Positions 23,336 to 32,832 of a DNA stretch of 50,635 nt are shown here, in pieces. Every line of letters starts with the position of its first letter. Position 1 is the stretch's first letter. The translations under genes were made by a program, and so were the position numbers. The stretch is from an uncultured Eubacteriales bacterium (lineage in GTDB: Bacteria; Bacillota; Clostridia; Peptostreptococcales; Anaerovoracaceae): the NCBI GenBank assembly GCA_902795265.1, contig CADBKM010000009.1, positions 1 through 50,635 on the forward strand. Direction: 5' to 3'. A model generated the notes under the pieces. It did no database searches and was not told where the DNA came from. It worked only from the letters and a program-made list of their open reading frames with translations.

Positions 23336-25132
23336 TCATCTTATCAGTTCTATCTCCTGTGTCTTGCTCATGGTGCGCCTGCGCTCTTCTTCTTCCTTGT
23401 CGAAGTACTCCTTCACGAGCTTCTTGATGCGGGCGAGCACCTCTGCGAGCGGATCGTCTGTGCGTACCGCAGCTGAGGTAAAGTGTCCGCCTCCGCCCAT
23501 TTTCTCCATGATGGTCTGTACGTTGATGGCTCCCAGAGACCTTGCGCTCACTACGGTCTGGCCTCTCTCGTTGCGTCCGAGAGCGAAGGCCGCCTTCGTT
23601 CCTTTAACGGTCATCAGCTCGTCTGCGACCTGAGCATTTGTTATCTGTGTATTGCTTGTCGCGCTCTCGGTTATAGCATAGGCGACTCCGTCATCTCCGA
23701 ATTCCGCGCCTGCGATCGCATTGGCCTTGGCAAAGAAGTCCTCGCGCCTTACCTGGAAGAACTTCTTGACCTCAGTTATATCGGCTCCTCCGCGCTTCAG
23801 CCATGATGCTGCCTCGAAAGTCCTGACTCCGGTCCTTCCCGAGAAGTTGTTGGAGTCGACCATGATTCCCGCGAGCATAGCCTCGGCCTCGAGCTTTGTG
23901 ATGAAACGCTTCTGCGAGAAGTGCTGCATCAGCTCGGCCATGAGCTCGCTGGCAGACGATGCGTAGCTTTCGACATACGCGACTGCCGAGTTCTGGTATG
24001 AATCAGCGGCAAGCCTGTGGTGGTCAATGATTATCCTGTTCTTGCAGACCTCTGCCAGTTCAGGGCTTTCGATCAGCACCGGCCTGTTGGTATCCACTAT
24101 GATGAGCAGCGACAGGTCGGTCACCATGCGGAGAGCCCTTTCAGGCTTGATTATGTTGTACTCCTCGGTATCCGCCACCTTGTCGTAAACGGTATCGAGT
24201 GCTTCGTTATGCTTGTCTATTACGATGTACGAGTCCTTGCCGAGGAAGCTGCATATAGCGCTGGCTCCGACCGCTGATCCGAACGAATCCATGTCAGGCC
24301 ATCTGTGGCCCATGACGAACACCTTGTCGGCATCCTCTATAAGGGCCTTCATCGCGTGGGCGATTACTCTCGGCTTGCTCCTGTTGTTCTTCTCGAGTGA
24401 CTGCAGCGTGCCGCCGTAATATCTCGTGCCGTCGTCTGTCTTGACTACCGCCTGGTCTCCGCCGCGTCCGAGAGCCAGCTCGAGAGCCGCTTCCGCGAGC
24501 TCCGACGACTCTATCAGCGAGAGGCTCGACATTCCGATCCCCAAACTGATGGAAGCAGGGAAGTCGATCTGAGTCTCGAGACCTCTTACCTCGTCGAGAA
24601 CGCCGAAGTTCTGTTCTATCATTTCCTGCAGATGGGCGCTGGTGGTGTACATGACATACCTGTCTTCACCCGTGCTGATGACAGGGGACTTGAACGAGTC
24701 TCCCCACTTACGCACCAGGCCGTCGATCTGCGCCGGAATGAGTCTTCTGAAATCTTCCGGAGCGCTTGCGATCAGCTCGTCGTAGTTATCGATGTTGATG
24801 TAGACGATAACAGCTCTTTCGCTTTCGAGCTTGGTCCTGAACGATTCCCTGGCTGTCGCCTCATCGAACAGAACTACTATGTCTTCGTCTTCTTTTGCGT
24901 CCTCGTTGATCCACAGCTTGAACAGCTTGCCGTTCCGGTCGAGGATCATCTCCTCTTCGTTGGCTTTCATCAGCTGGTCGCGCTTGAATCCCGCGATTGT
25001 GAAGAAGTTGTACCCGACGATGTCCTCATATACGAAGACGTTCTTCATGAGCGGGTTAGCTCCGGTGATTATGCCGTCGGGGTTAAGCGTACATGCCGGC
25101 AGCGGGAGCGAATTGATATATTGATTGTCCAT
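23336..25132 (-). CDS. gdpP: GdpP-type cyclic-di-AMP phosphodiesterase lacking membrane segments
   Basis: 598 residues. It begins directly with the PAS-like domain (1-90), then a degenerate GGDEF domain (100-240, with LGRGGDQAVVK), the DHH phosphoesterase (265-430, HRWPDMDSFGSA and IIIDHHR at 367-373) and DHHA1 (490-590, KMGGGGHFTSAA). GdpP hydrolyses the second messenger cyclic-di-AMP. Classical members have two N-terminal membrane helices and about 650 residues. Here the ATG at 25132 has a good AGAGGT site and the upstream DNA is the end of parB, so the helices are truly missing. The catalytic motifs are intact. It follows parB by 11 bases. Confidence 0.93.
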   Translation of the reverse strand: MDNQYINSLPLPACTLNPDGIITGANPLMKNVFVYEDIVGYNFFTIAGFKRDQLMKANEEEMILDRNGKLFKLWINEDAKEDEDIVVLFDEATARESFRTKLESERAVIVYINIDNYDELIASAPEDFRRLIPAQIDGLVRKWGDSFKSPVISTGEDRYVMYTTSAHLQEMIEQNFGVLDEVRGLETQIDFPASISLGIGMSSLSLIESSELAEAALELALGRGGDQAVVKTDDGTRYYGGTLQSLEKNNRSKPRVIAHAMKALIEDADKVFVMGHRWPDMDSFGSAVGASAICSFLGKDSYIVIDKHNEALDTVYDKVADTEEYNIIKPERALRMVTDLSLLIIVDTNRPVLIESPELAEVCKNRIIIDHHRLAADSYQNSAVAYVESYASSASELMAELMQHFSQKRFITKLEAEAMLAGIMVDSNNFSGRTGVRTFEAASWLKRGGADITEVKKFFQVRREDFFAKANAIAGAEFGDDGVAYAITESATSNTQITNAQVADELMTVKGTKAAFALGRNERGQTVVSARSLGAINVQTIMEKMGGGGHFTSAAVRTDDPLAEVLARIKKLVKEYFDKEEEERRRTMSKTQEIELIR

Positions 25133-25143
25133 GACTATACCTC

Positions 25144-26097
25144 TTACCTGAAGGCCTCCCTCATAGCGTCAATAAGTCTGTTGAGTTCCTCGAGACTGTA
25201 ATATTCCAGCTCGATCTTACCGTTACTTTCATCTCCGCTTATATGCACCTTTGTGCCAAGTAGAGTCATGAGCTCTCTTTCGACAGCAGCGATCTCAGCT
25301 GATTTAGCGGGATCTGCCGGAGCCGCCTTCTTGCGCCTTTTGCGCTCAGGCCTGAGCTCGTCTTTGACTTTCTCTGCAAGCCTTTCGGTTGCACGTACTG
25401 ACAGATCATTGCGGATTATTTTATCCGCGATCTCTTTCTGTCTTGCTTTGTCAGGTATGTTTATAATGGTTCTTCCGTGAGCTGCGGACATTTGTCCGCT
25501 GGATACGTACTCCTGTATCTCTTTCGGAAGCTTGAGCAGCCTTATGCTGTTCGTTATATATGTACGGCTCCTGCCGAGCGATTCGGAGATCTGCTCCTGC
25601 GTGAAACCGTATTTCTCTGTCATGGATTTGAGTCCGAGTGCCTCTTCGATAGGGTTCAGATCTTCGCGCTGCATGTTCTCGATGATAGCGACGATAGCGT
25701 TCTGTCTGTCATCGAAGTTCCTGACGATGCACGGAACTGTCTTGAGCCCTGCGAGCCTCGATGCGCGCCATCTTCTTTCGCCTGCGACCAGCTCGTATCC
25801 GGTGGAGCTCTCTCTTACGATGAGAGGCTGAATGACACCGTTTGCCCTGATCGACTTCGACAGCTCTGCGAGCTTTTCTTCGTCGAAGTGGCTTCTCGGC
25901 TGTGCGCTGTTAGGTCTGATATCGTTGATATCTACGTAGAGCACTCTGTCGTCATCGTCTGCCGCGGCTGTATCCGCAGCTTTTTTTGAAACCTTTTTCG
26001 CTTTGGCTGTTTCAGCGATCTCCGCTGTTTCTTCTATCGGGGCGACGTCGGCAAACAGCGCGTCCAGACCCCTTCCCAGTCCTGATTTCTTAGCCAT
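25144..26097 (-). CDS. parB: Chromosome partitioning protein ParB (Spo0J)
   Basis: 317 residues. The N-terminus KSGLGRGLDALFADV is the ParA-interacting segment. It is followed by the CTP-binding ParB domain (RPNSAQPRSHFDEEKLAELS, ELVAGERRWRASRLAGL), a helix-turn-helix (FTQEQISESLGRSRTYITNSIRLL) and a C-terminal dimerisation domain. ParB loads at parS and spreads as a clamp. Three perfect parS palindromes lie about 1.1 kb away, upstream of parA. The gene starts two bases after the parA stop. Confidence 0.97.
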   Translation of the reverse strand: MAKKSGLGRGLDALFADVAPIEETAEIAETAKAKKVSKKAADTAAADDDDRVLYVDINDIRPNSAQPRSHFDEEKLAELSKSIRANGVIQPLIVRESSTGYELVAGERRWRASRLAGLKTVPCIVRNFDDRQNAIVAIIENMQREDLNPIEEALGLKSMTEKYGFTQEQISESLGRSRTYITNSIRLLKLPKEIQEYVSSGQMSAAHGRTIINIPDKARQKEIADKIIRNDLSVRATERLAEKVKDELRPERKRRKKAAPADPAKSAEIAAVERELMTLLGTKVHISGDESNGKIELEYYSLEELNRLIDAMREAFR

Positions 26098-26099
26098 GT

Positions 26100-26885
26100 T
26101 TATTTCGCTTTCTTTCTTGCTCTCTCTCTGGCCAGGAACTCCTTAGTGAATTCCTGATAAGCCTTCGCGCCCTGCGCTTTAGGATCGTAATCAATGATCG
26201 GCTTTCCGAAGCTCGGAGCCTCTGCAAGCCTTACATTGCGTGGAATTATCGTATGGTACATGGCCGGACCGAAGAAGTTTCTTACGTCCTCGACTACAGC
26301 CTGGGAGAGGTTTGTCCTGCCGTCGAACATGCTCAGGATTACTCCGTCGATGTACAGGCCCGGATTCAGTCTTTCTTTTACTTTTTCGATTGTGCTGATG
26401 AGCTGGCTGACTCCCTCGAGCGCGTAGAACTCGCACTGGATAGGGATGAGAACGCTGTTCACAGCAGTGAGCGAGTTGATGGTCAGAATACCCAGTGAAG
26501 GAGGGCAGTCGACCAGAATGTAGTCGTACTCGCTTCTGACCGCATCGATGACTCTCTTGAGTCTGCCCTCGCGGCCTTCAAGCTGAGCAAGTTCTACCTC
26601 AGCGCCTGCGAGATCGACACTTGCCGGTATGAGGAAGAGGTTCTCAGTATTGGTCGGAAGCACGGCCTTCTTAACATCAAATTCGGTATCAATGAGAGCA
26701 TCATAGAGAGTGTTCTTCAGAGTCCTCTTGCGGATTCCGATGCCGCTGGTCGTATTGCCCTGCGGATCGATGTCCACCATAAGGACCTTTTTACCTCTCG
26801 CTGCCAGACATGCTCCGAGATTGATGTTGGTGGTTGTCTTGCCGACACCGCCCTTCTGATTAAAAATAGCAATTGCCTTGCCCAT
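26100..26885 (-). CDS. parA: Chromosome partitioning ATPase ParA (Soj)
   Basis: 261 residues with the deviant Walker A of the MinD/ParA family, NQKGGVGKTTTNINLG, and LVDCPPSLGILTINSL as Walker B. The ATP-dependent dimer binds DNA and works with ParB to separate origins; in Firmicutes it also affects DnaA. The start has AGGAGG five bases from the ATG. Its promoter region faces the parS cluster. The name and role follow from family and context. Confidence 0.97.
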   Translation of the reverse strand: MGKAIAIFNQKGGVGKTTTNINLGACLAARGKKVLMVDIDPQGNTTSGIGIRKRTLKNTLYDALIDTEFDVKKAVLPTNTENLFLIPASVDLAGAEVELAQLEGREGRLKRVIDAVRSEYDYILVDCPPSLGILTINSLTAVNSVLIPIQCEFYALEGVSQLISTIEKVKERLNPGLYIDGVILSMFDGRTNLSQAVVEDVRNFFGPAMYHTIIPRNVRLAEAPSFGKPIIDYDPKAQGAKAYQEFTKEFLARERARKKAK

Positions 26886-26899
26886 TCATTACCTCCTGC

Positions 26900-26965
26900 G
26901 GGACATAGTTCCCGATTAAACACTTCCGTGTATTATACTGCAAATTTAGCGCAGTTTTCTACTTT
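26900..26965 (-). promoter_or_regulatory. Putative parA promoter and leader hairpin
   Basis: A perfect TATAAT lies at 26937-26932 on the minus strand, about 50 bases before the parA ATG; the -35 region is poor (AGAAAA-like). Between it and the ribosome binding site, CGGGA/TCCCG forms a small hairpin (26899-26914). Confidence 0.45.
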
Positions 26966-27061
26966 ATATATGATTTTAAAGTGACGTTTTGGTGATTTTG
27001 ATGGCCGTAATTAAGTGCATTGCGCAAATTGTGCCTTTTGACTCCCGCAACCACAACATGT

Positions 27062-27169
27062 GGTACACCAGTGGTACACTAGGGACGGTTCTTACTGTAC
27101 CACTTTGGTACACCAGGGACGGTTCCAGCTGTACCACTTTGGTACACCGGGGACGGTTCCAGCTGTACC
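27062..27169 (+). repeat. REP-like palindrome cluster B (three 29-bp units, period 34)
   Basis: Units at 27073-27101, 27107-27135 and 27141-27169 lie in the same orientation with exactly 34-base spacing, preceded by a partial GGTACACCA. Each has GGTACA/TGTACC ends and the GGGACGGTTC core. Confidence 0.9.
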
Positions 27170-27203
27170 ACTTTGAGGCTTGTTGGGGTCTTTGCTAAGC
27201 ATA

Positions 27204-27219
27204 TGTTCCACGTGGAACA
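27204..27219. promoter_or_regulatory. parS site 1
   Basis: TGTTCCACGTGGAACA is a perfect 16-bp palindrome that differs from the B. subtilis parS consensus only in its symmetric inner bases. ParB and ParA are encoded immediately to the left. Confidence 0.92.
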
Positions 27220-27310
27220 TTTTTGTTGCTTATTTTCTTCGCCTGATAGTCACATCTGAGGTATATGCAAGATGCTAAAACAATCGCTGACATTCTTAGT
27301 CTAATGTTAT

Positions 27311-27326
27311 TGTTCCACGTGGAACA
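27311..27326. promoter_or_regulatory. parS site 2
   Basis: TGTTCCACGTGGAACA, identical to site 1, with its centre 107 bp further on. Confidence 0.92.
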
Positions 27327-27425
27327 TATATACAACAATTTACGCCTGTATGGACGGCTGCTCGCCTAAGGATCTGTATAAGGTTGCAAATCATATCTTG
27401 CGGGCCTTCGCAGTATACAGATAAA

Positions 27426-27441
27426 TGTTCCACGTGGAACA
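27426..27441. promoter_or_regulatory. parS site 3
   Basis: TGTTCCACGTGGAACA, identical to the other two, with its centre 115 bp from site 2 and directly beyond the rsmG terminator. The rest of 26966-27447 holds REP cluster B and no gene that I can see. Confidence 0.92.
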
Positions 27442-27447
27442 TTTCGA

Positions 27448-27480
27448 ATAAAAAAGAGCAGTCCCGATCCGGGACCGCTC
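27448..27480 (-). terminator. Terminator of the mnmE-mnmG-rsmG run
   Basis: On the minus strand GAGCGGTCCC-GGATC-GGGACTGCTC is followed by six T residues. It begins 20 bases after the rsmG stop. Confidence 0.9.
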
Positions 27481-27499
27481 TGTAAAGATCGCAAGTCTG

Positions 27500-28156
27500 C
27501 TATTTAGAAAGCACAAGCAGTACATGCCCGGAGATCTCCTCCGGCACATCCTTATATGCTTCTACGTAGGAAAGGCGGGTCTTATTCTTCTTCAGCACTT
27601 TAGCTGCCTGCTGAAGCTCTTCTTCGTAGTTCTCACCTTTGTAGGAAATGAAGTATCCGCCTTTCTTTACGAAAGGGAGGCACCAGCCTGAAAGCTTTTC
27701 AAGATTGGCAACAGCCCTTGATACGCAGATATCGAAAGCTTCGCTGTATTCGGGCTTTCTTGATATCTCTTCAGCGCGGGCGTGCACGGTTCTGAGATTC
27801 TGTATATTCAGAGTCTCTGCAAATTCATCTATGACTCTAAGTCTTTTGAGAGTAGAGTCAAGGAGAACGAATTCCTTATCCGGGCTTACTATAGCAAGCA
27901 GAGCGCCGGGGAATCCGGCTCCTGTACCGATATCAATAATCGTCTTAGCTTCCTTATACTCAGGAAGATCGGTAATAGCCAGAGAATCGAGAACGTGCTT
28001 TACCAGCGCCTCGTTGCGGTCTCTGACAGCCGTAAGATTGATATGCTCATTTCTAACCAGCACAAGATCGAGGTAGGAGAGAAGGGTAAAGGTCTTCTGC
28101 TCACCGTACTTTTCCTTAAGCTGATTTGCTATGTTCTGATCAAATTTTGTGGTCAT
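27500..28156 (-). CDS. rsmG: 16S rRNA (guanine527-N7)-methyltransferase
   Basis: 218 residues. RsmG methylates G527 of 16S rRNA with S-adenosylmethionine. Motifs include HVLDSLAI, the cofactor loop [16 protein letters not shown] and ISRAVANL-like [13 protein letters not shown] placed the start at the ATG at 28156, inside the last codons of mnmG; a TTG six codons upstream also fits. It is the last gene of the mnmE-mnmG-rsmG set near the origin, as in most Firmicutes. Confidence 0.95.
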   Translation of the reverse strand: MTTKFDQNIANQLKEKYGEQKTFTLLSYLDLVLVRNEHINLTAVRDRNEALVKHVLDSLAITDLPEYKEAKTIIDIGTGAGFPGALLAIVSPDKEFVLLDSTLKRLRVIDEFAETLNIQNLRTVHARAEEISRKPEYSEAFDICVSRAVANLEKLSGWCLPFVKKGGYFISYKGENYEEELQQAAKVLKKNKTRLSYVEAYKDVPEEISGHVLLVLSK

Positions 28157-30131
28157 AACGCATCTCTTTTTCAAGGTATACGAGCAATACGTTTATATCT
28201 GCAGGCGATACGCCGGAAATACGGCTTGCCTGGCCGACTGTGCGAGGGCGGATGTTCGAGAGCTTCTGCCTTGCCTCAAGCCTTAGTCCGCCGATAGAAT
28301 TGTAGTCGAGACTTTCGCTGAGCTTCTTATCTTCAAGACTTCTGAGCTTTTCGACTTCGCTGACCTGCTTGCGGATGTATCCGTCATACTTGAGCATTAC
28401 CTCAACTTCGGTCTTCTCATTCTCTGTCAAAGACGGTCTGGTCTCATCGTCTATATCCGCGAGGTCATCATAGAAGATTCCGGGACGCTTGAGGATATCC
28501 GCAAAGCACTGATTTGAAGTCTCTTTGATCTCATTTCTCTTTCTCTCGAGCTGTGCAGTCTTCTCCGGATCGCCAGCGCATGCGGCCAGCACCTTATCTA
28601 CCTCATGCTTTGTAAGGAAAGCCCGGAAAGCATCTATATCAACTCTCTTGGCTCTGAGCCTTGCAGCCTCCGCATCGACTCTGGCCTTCTTGGCAAGATA
28701 CCTCTGATATCTCTCCTCGGTGACCGAACCGTACTCATAGCCGATGGCTGTAAGTCTTCTGTCAGCGTTGTCCTGTCTGAGAAGCAGCCTGTACTCGGCT
28801 CTCGAAGTCATGATCCGGTAAGGCTCATTGGTCCCCTTGGTGACAAGGTCATCAATGAGGACGCCGATGTATGCCTGGTCGCGCCTCAGCACGAGAGGCT
28901 CCTTGCCGGTAAGTCTGCAGACAGCATTGATGCCTGCGATCAGACCCTGTGATGCAGCCTCCTCATAACCCGAGCTTCCGTTGAACTGGCCGGCACAGAA
29001 GAGGCCGTCTACCAGCTTGCTCTCGAGGCTCGGCTTGAGCGAAAGGGGATCGACGCAATCGTACTCGATTGCATAAGCCGGGCTTAGAATTTCAGCATGT
29101 TCAAGCCCCGGAATGGTAGCATAAAAAGCGTGCTGCACATCTTCAGGCAGGCTCGAACTCATGCCCTGTATATACATCAGATCAGTGTCGAGACCTTCCG
29201 GTTCGACGAAGAGCTGATGCCTCTTTCTGTCTTTGAATCGCGATACTTTGTCCTCGATAGACGGACAGTATCTCGGCCCGACTCCGACTATGTTTCCGGA
29301 GTACATCGCCGATTTCTCTATATTATCCAAAATTATCTTATGCGTGGTCTCGTTCGTATACGAAAGCCAGCAGCTGATCTGGTCTATGTCGTATTCCTTG
29401 TCTTCGTTCATGAAGCTGAACGGGACAATCTTTTCGTCGCCAAGCTGCTCGGTCATCACATCGTAGTTGAGTGTGTCCTTGTGCATTCTGGCCGGAGTAC
29501 CGGTCTTGAACCTTCTTATAGGAAAGCCGAGCTCCCTGAGATTCTCACCAAGCCTGGTAGCAGGTCTGAGTCCCGACGGGCCCGATATGCGTACATCATC
29601 ACCGATAAAGATCTTGCCCGCAAGGAAGGTGCCGGTGCAGATCACGACCTCATCGCAGCAATACTCCTTGCCGCTTGCGGTCCTGACTCCAGCGATGCAT
29701 CTGCCGGCCTTGCTTCCGCTAACCTCAGTATTTTCAACAAGTACGAGCTCAGTCACTTCATCCTCGATAAGATCGAGGTTCTCCTGTGCCCGTATCGTCT
29801 TGAGCATCTCCTGATGGTACTTCTCTTTATCCGCCTGGGCTCTCAGCGAATGGACCGCCGGGCCCTTAGACGTATTGAGCATCTTCGACTGTATGAAAGT
29901 CTTATCTATATTAAGGCCCATCTCTCCGCCGAGAGCATCGAGCTCGCGAACGAGGTGTCCTTTGCCCGTTCCACCGATAGACGGATTGCACGGCATCATC
30001 GCGACCGAGTCGATATCCGTGCAGAACATAGCCGTCTTCATGCCAAGGCGCGCGCAAACAAGCCCGGCCTCGCATCCCGCGTGGCCCGCGCCTATAACTA
30101 TAATTCTATAATCATTGCTGTTTCTGTCCAT
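28140..30131 (-). CDS. mnmG: tRNA uridine-5-carboxymethylaminomethyl modification enzyme MnmG (GidA)
   Basis: 663 residues, slightly longer than the usual ~630. An FAD-binding N-terminus [20 protein letters not shown] leads into [20 protein letters not shown], a pair of conserved cysteines in the insertion region, and the C-terminal helical domain that contacts MnmE. With MnmE it installs a carboxymethylaminomethyl group on wobble uridine 34 of tRNAs, using folate, glycine and GTP. The last 17 bases overlap rsmG. A terminator and a REP unit separate it from mnmE, so some of its transcription may be separate. Confidence 0.97.
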   Translation of the reverse strand: MDRNSNDYRIIVIGAGHAGCEAGLVCARLGMKTAMFCTDIDSVAMMPCNPSIGGTGKGHLVRELDALGGEMGLNIDKTFIQSKMLNTSKGPAVHSLRAQADKEKYHQEMLKTIRAQENLDLIEDEVTELVLVENTEVSGSKAGRCIAGVRTASGKEYCCDEVVICTGTFLAGKIFIGDDVRISGPSGLRPATRLGENLRELGFPIRRFKTGTPARMHKDTLNYDVMTEQLGDEKIVPFSFMNEDKEYDIDQISCWLSYTNETTHKIILDNIEKSAMYSGNIVGVGPRYCPSIEDKVSRFKDRKRHQLFVEPEGLDTDLMYIQGMSSSLPEDVQHAFYATIPGLEHAEILSPAYAIEYDCVDPLSLKPSLESKLVDGLFCAGQFNGSSGYEEAASQGLIAGINAVCRLTGKEPLVLRRDQAYIGVLIDDLVTKGTNEPYRIMTSRAEYRLLLRQDNADRRLTAIGYEYGSVTEERYQRYLAKKARVDAEAARLRAKRVDIDAFRAFLTKHEVDKVLAACAGDPEKTAQLERKRNEIKETSNQCFADILKRPGIFYDDLADIDDETRPSLTENEKTEVEVMLKYDGYIRKQVSEVEKLRSLEDKKLSESLDYNSIGGLRLEARQKLSNIRPRTVGQASRISGVSPADINVLLVYLEKEMRYDHKI

Positions 30132-30155
30132 AGTATGCTTATTCTAACATAATAT

Positions 30156-30192
30156 ATAAAAAAATACGCAATCGCTTTTGATCGCGTATTTC
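30156..30192 (-). terminator. Terminator between mnmE and mnmG
   Basis: On the minus strand AATACGC (30190-30184) pairs with GCGTATT (30169-30163), with further partial pairing inside, followed by a run of seven T. It lies just below REP unit C. Confidence 0.7.
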
Positions 30193-30203
30193 ATTTCGAA
30201 AAT

Positions 30204-30232
30204 GGTACAGTCAGAACCGTCCCTGGTGTACC
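30204..30232 (-). repeat. REP-like unit C, abutting the mnmE stop codon
   Basis: A single 29-bp unit reads on the minus strand GGTACACCAGGGACGGTTCT then GACTGTACC. The mnmE stop TAG is followed by TGG, so the unit begins two bases after the stop codon. Confidence 0.85.
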
Positions 30233-30233
30233 A

Positions 30234-31646
30234 CTATTTTCCGAGGCAGAACTTGCTGAAGACTGTATTCAGTATCTCTTCTCCGACTTCCTCGCCGATT
30301 ATTGCGCCGAGAGCCTCGTATGCGTAATGGGCTGAAAGCTCGGCAACTTCAATAGGTTCGCCATTCTGAAGCATTGCTGCGGACTCCTCGAGATCAGCCG
30401 ATGCCTTCCTGAGAAGGTGCACATGCCTTTCGTTTGTTACTATATTAGTCTCCCTGACATTGATGCCTCCGAGGTCGAACATCTCGCCGACCGCATCGGA
30501 TATCTTCCTTGCAGCCTCAACCGCGTCTCTGCCGACAAGAGATGTACTTATGATCCTTACTCCCGGAAGCCTTTCAAGTACAGTCGCTTCGGTGACAGTC
30601 TGGCCGAGGTCTTCCTTATTTATAACTACCAGTATGTTATTGCTGTTCATCTTTTCGACGAACGACAGCACCTGATTATCCTCTTCATCGAGCTCACGGC
30701 TTCCGTCGAGCACCAGTATTATGAGGTCGGCTCCGGCGATAGCCTGCTCAGTCCTCTCGATACCGATCTTCTCGACGATATCATCGGATTCGCGAAGGCC
30801 AGCGGTATCTACAAGCACGATAGGCACGCCGCCAAGAGACGCGCTCTCTTCGACAGTGTCGCGCGTCGTTCCCGGCACATCGGTCACTATGACACGGCCT
30901 TCGCCGAGTATCGCGTTCATCAGCGAGCTCTTGCCTGCGTTCGGCTTGCCGGCGATGACCGCCCTGACGCCTTCGCGCGCTATGCGGCCTATGGAAACAG
31001 TAGCCAGCAGATCGTCGACTCCGGTCTTCACCCATCTGATCTGATCGATCAGTTCCGTATACGCAGCGGCATCGTCAAGTTCATAGTCCTCGTCGGGATA
31101 GTCGATATCGACTGCCATCTGTGCGAGCACATCGAGAAGAGTCCCGCGGATCTCGCGTATGGTCTGACTGAGCCGGCCCGCGCGCTGATCTTCAGCGATA
31201 CCAAGGGATATATCGGTCTTTGCCTTGATGATATCTATGACAGCCTCGGCCTGCGAGAGATCCATCTTGCCGTTGAGAAATGCAAGCTTGGTGAATTCAC
31301 CGGGGTCAGCCATGCGCACATCCGAAAGCCCCGAGCTGAGCACAGCCGAAAGGATCTGCCTCAGCGACACATTGCTGCCGTGGCCCTGTATCTCGAGCAT
31401 GTCTTCTCCGGTATATGAAGCCGGTCCTTTCATGAAGAGGAATACCGCCTCATCGATCACCTCGGCGCAGGCATCGGAGCTGTCCCGGACGACTTTTCCG
31501 AAATACGCGTGGCGCGGCTCTATATTTTCAGGGCAGCAAAGCATGAGCCTCTTCATGAGGCTCTTACTTTCCGGTCCGCTGACCCTTACTATTCCTATTC
31601 CGCCCTCACCGGGCGCTGTTGAAATCGCTGCTATTGTATAAGCCAA
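30234..31646 (-). CDS. mnmE: tRNA modification GTPase MnmE
   Basis: 470 residues. The N-terminal folate-binding domain begins TIAAISTAPGEGGIGIVRVSG. A G domain is inserted with GKPNAGKSSLMNAI, DVPGTTRDTVEE, DTAGLRES and NKED. The C-terminus FCLGK keeps the cysteine important for catalysis. It acts with MnmG on tRNA wobble uridine. The start codon is TTG with GGAAGG nine bases upstream; no in-frame ATG is available nearby. It follows deoB by 16 bases, an unusual coupling of tRNA modification to nucleoside salvage. Confidence 0.96.
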   Translation of the reverse strand: MAYTIAAISTAPGEGGIGIVRVSGPESKSLMKRLMLCCPENIEPRHAYFGKVVRDSSDACAEVIDEAVFLFMKGPASYTGEDMLEIQGHGSNVSLRQILSAVLSSGLSDVRMADPGEFTKLAFLNGKMDLSQAEAVIDIIKAKTDISLGIAEDQRAGRLSQTIREIRGTLLDVLAQMAVDIDYPDEDYELDDAAAYTELIDQIRWVKTGVDDLLATVSIGRIAREGVRAVIAGKPNAGKSSLMNAILGEGRVIVTDVPGTTRDTVEESASLGGVPIVLVDTAGLRESDDIVEKIGIERTEQAIAGADLIILVLDGSRELDEEDNQVLSFVEKMNSNNILVVINKEDLGQTVTEATVLERLPGVRIISTSLVGRDAVEAARKISDAVGEMFDLGGINVRETNIVTNERHVHLLRKASADLEESAAMLQNGEPIEVAELSAHYAYEALGAIIGEEVGEEILNTVFSKFCLGK

Positions 31647-31662
31647 ATTTGCTGCCTTCCGT

Positions 31663-32832
31663 TTACTGTTCCATTATGTCGCTGAGGAATGAAGTTCCGT
31701 CGCCGCGGTAGCTGATACCGAAATACTCGGCGATCGTAGCTCCCTGGTCCGCGTAAGTATCGCGTGTACCGAGGTCGACACCCTTCTTGAGACCAGGTCC
31801 CCAGATGAGGCAAGGAACATCTTCTCTTGTGTGGTCTGTTCCCGAATAACCAGGATCGCAGCCGTGGTCTGCCGTGATCATGATGATATCTTCAGGACCC
31901 ATCTTCTCCATCAGCTCGCCGATCTGCTTATCTGCCAGATTGAGCGCGTTTGTGTAACCCTCGATATCCCTTCTGTGGCCGTAGATCATGTCTGTATCTA
32001 CCAGGTTCACATAGCAGAGGCCCTCGAATGCCGCATCGGCGATATCGATGGTCCTTACCATGTTTGCCTCATTACCCTTATTGGAATAGCTGAACATTAC
32101 GCTCTTTCCTGCAAAGATGTCGTAGATCTTTCCGACACCGATAACCGGGAAACCCTCTGCTTTCAGTGCATCGAGCACTGTCTCGCGCGGAGGGACAAGG
32201 CTGAAGTCGTGTCTGTTAACAGTCCTCTTGTATGGCCACTCGCCCTCGAAAGGCCTTGCGATGATACGGCCTACACCATGGTCGCCGTGCATTATGGCTC
32301 TTGCCTTGCGGCAGATGCTGTAGAGCTCTTCGATAGGAACCACGTCCTCGTGAGCGGCGATCTGCATTACGCTGTCTGCGCTCGTGTATACGATGAGCGC
32401 GCCTGTCTCGCAGTGCTCCCTGCCGTAATCCTTGATGACTTCAGTTCCCGAGTAAGTCTTGTTGCAGATTATGCCCCTGCCGGTAGCCTCAGACAGTTTG
32501 TCGAGGATCTCCTGCGGGAATCCTTCGTAATATGTCGGGAGCGGCTTCGGAGATACCATGCCTGCCATCTCCCAGTGGCCGACTGTAGTGTCTTTGCCCA
32601 TCGACTTCTCGTGCATGCGGCAGAAGCATCCTTCGACATCTTCTCTTGGCTCGAAGAACGAAGTTCCTTCAATGTTGCGCATGCCCATCTTTTCCATATT
32701 AGGAATGTTGAGCTTGCCGCTCTTGTAGCATGTGCCGAATGTATCGCTGCCTTCATCACCGAAAGCAGCAGCGTCAGGCGCTCCTCCGCAACCAGCGCTG
32801 TCAAGCACTATCCAGAATACTCTCTTAGCCAT
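31663..32832 (-). CDS. deoB: Phosphopentomutase
   Basis: 389 residues, standard size. DeoB interconverts (deoxy)ribose 1-phosphate and 5-phosphate using two manganese ions. Metal-site motifs are VLDSAGCGGAPDA, GSDTFG, and TADHGCDPGYSGTDHTRE with the D and H ligands. The start codon overlaps the udp stop (TAATG), with GGAAGG upstream, so translation is coupled. It links nucleoside phosphorolysis by Udp to DeoC. Confidence 0.97.
   Translation of the reverse strand: MAKRVFWIVLDSAGCGGAPDAAAFGDEGSDTFGTCYKSGKLNIPNMEKMGMRNIEGTSFFEPREDVEGCFCRMHEKSMGKDTTVGHWEMAGMVSPKPLPTYYEGFPQEILDKLSEATGRGIICNKTYSGTEVIKDYGREHCETGALIVYTSADSVMQIAAHEDVVPIEELYSICRKARAIMHGDHGVGRIIARPFEGEWPYKRTVNRHDFSLVPPRETVLDALKAEGFPVIGVGKIYDIFAGKSVMFSYSNKGNEANMVRTIDIADAAFEGLCYVNLVDTDMIYGHRRDIEGYTNALNLADKQIGELMEKMGPEDIIMITADHGCDPGYSGTDHTREDVPCLIWGPGLKKGVDLGTRDTYADQGATIAEYFGISYRGDGTSFLSDIMEQ

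Noticed and set aside
27062-27169. Possible CRISPR-like regular repeats (29-bp units every 34 bases)
   Set aside because: The intervals are five bases and constant, and the same unit occurs singly elsewhere, as expected for REP sequences.
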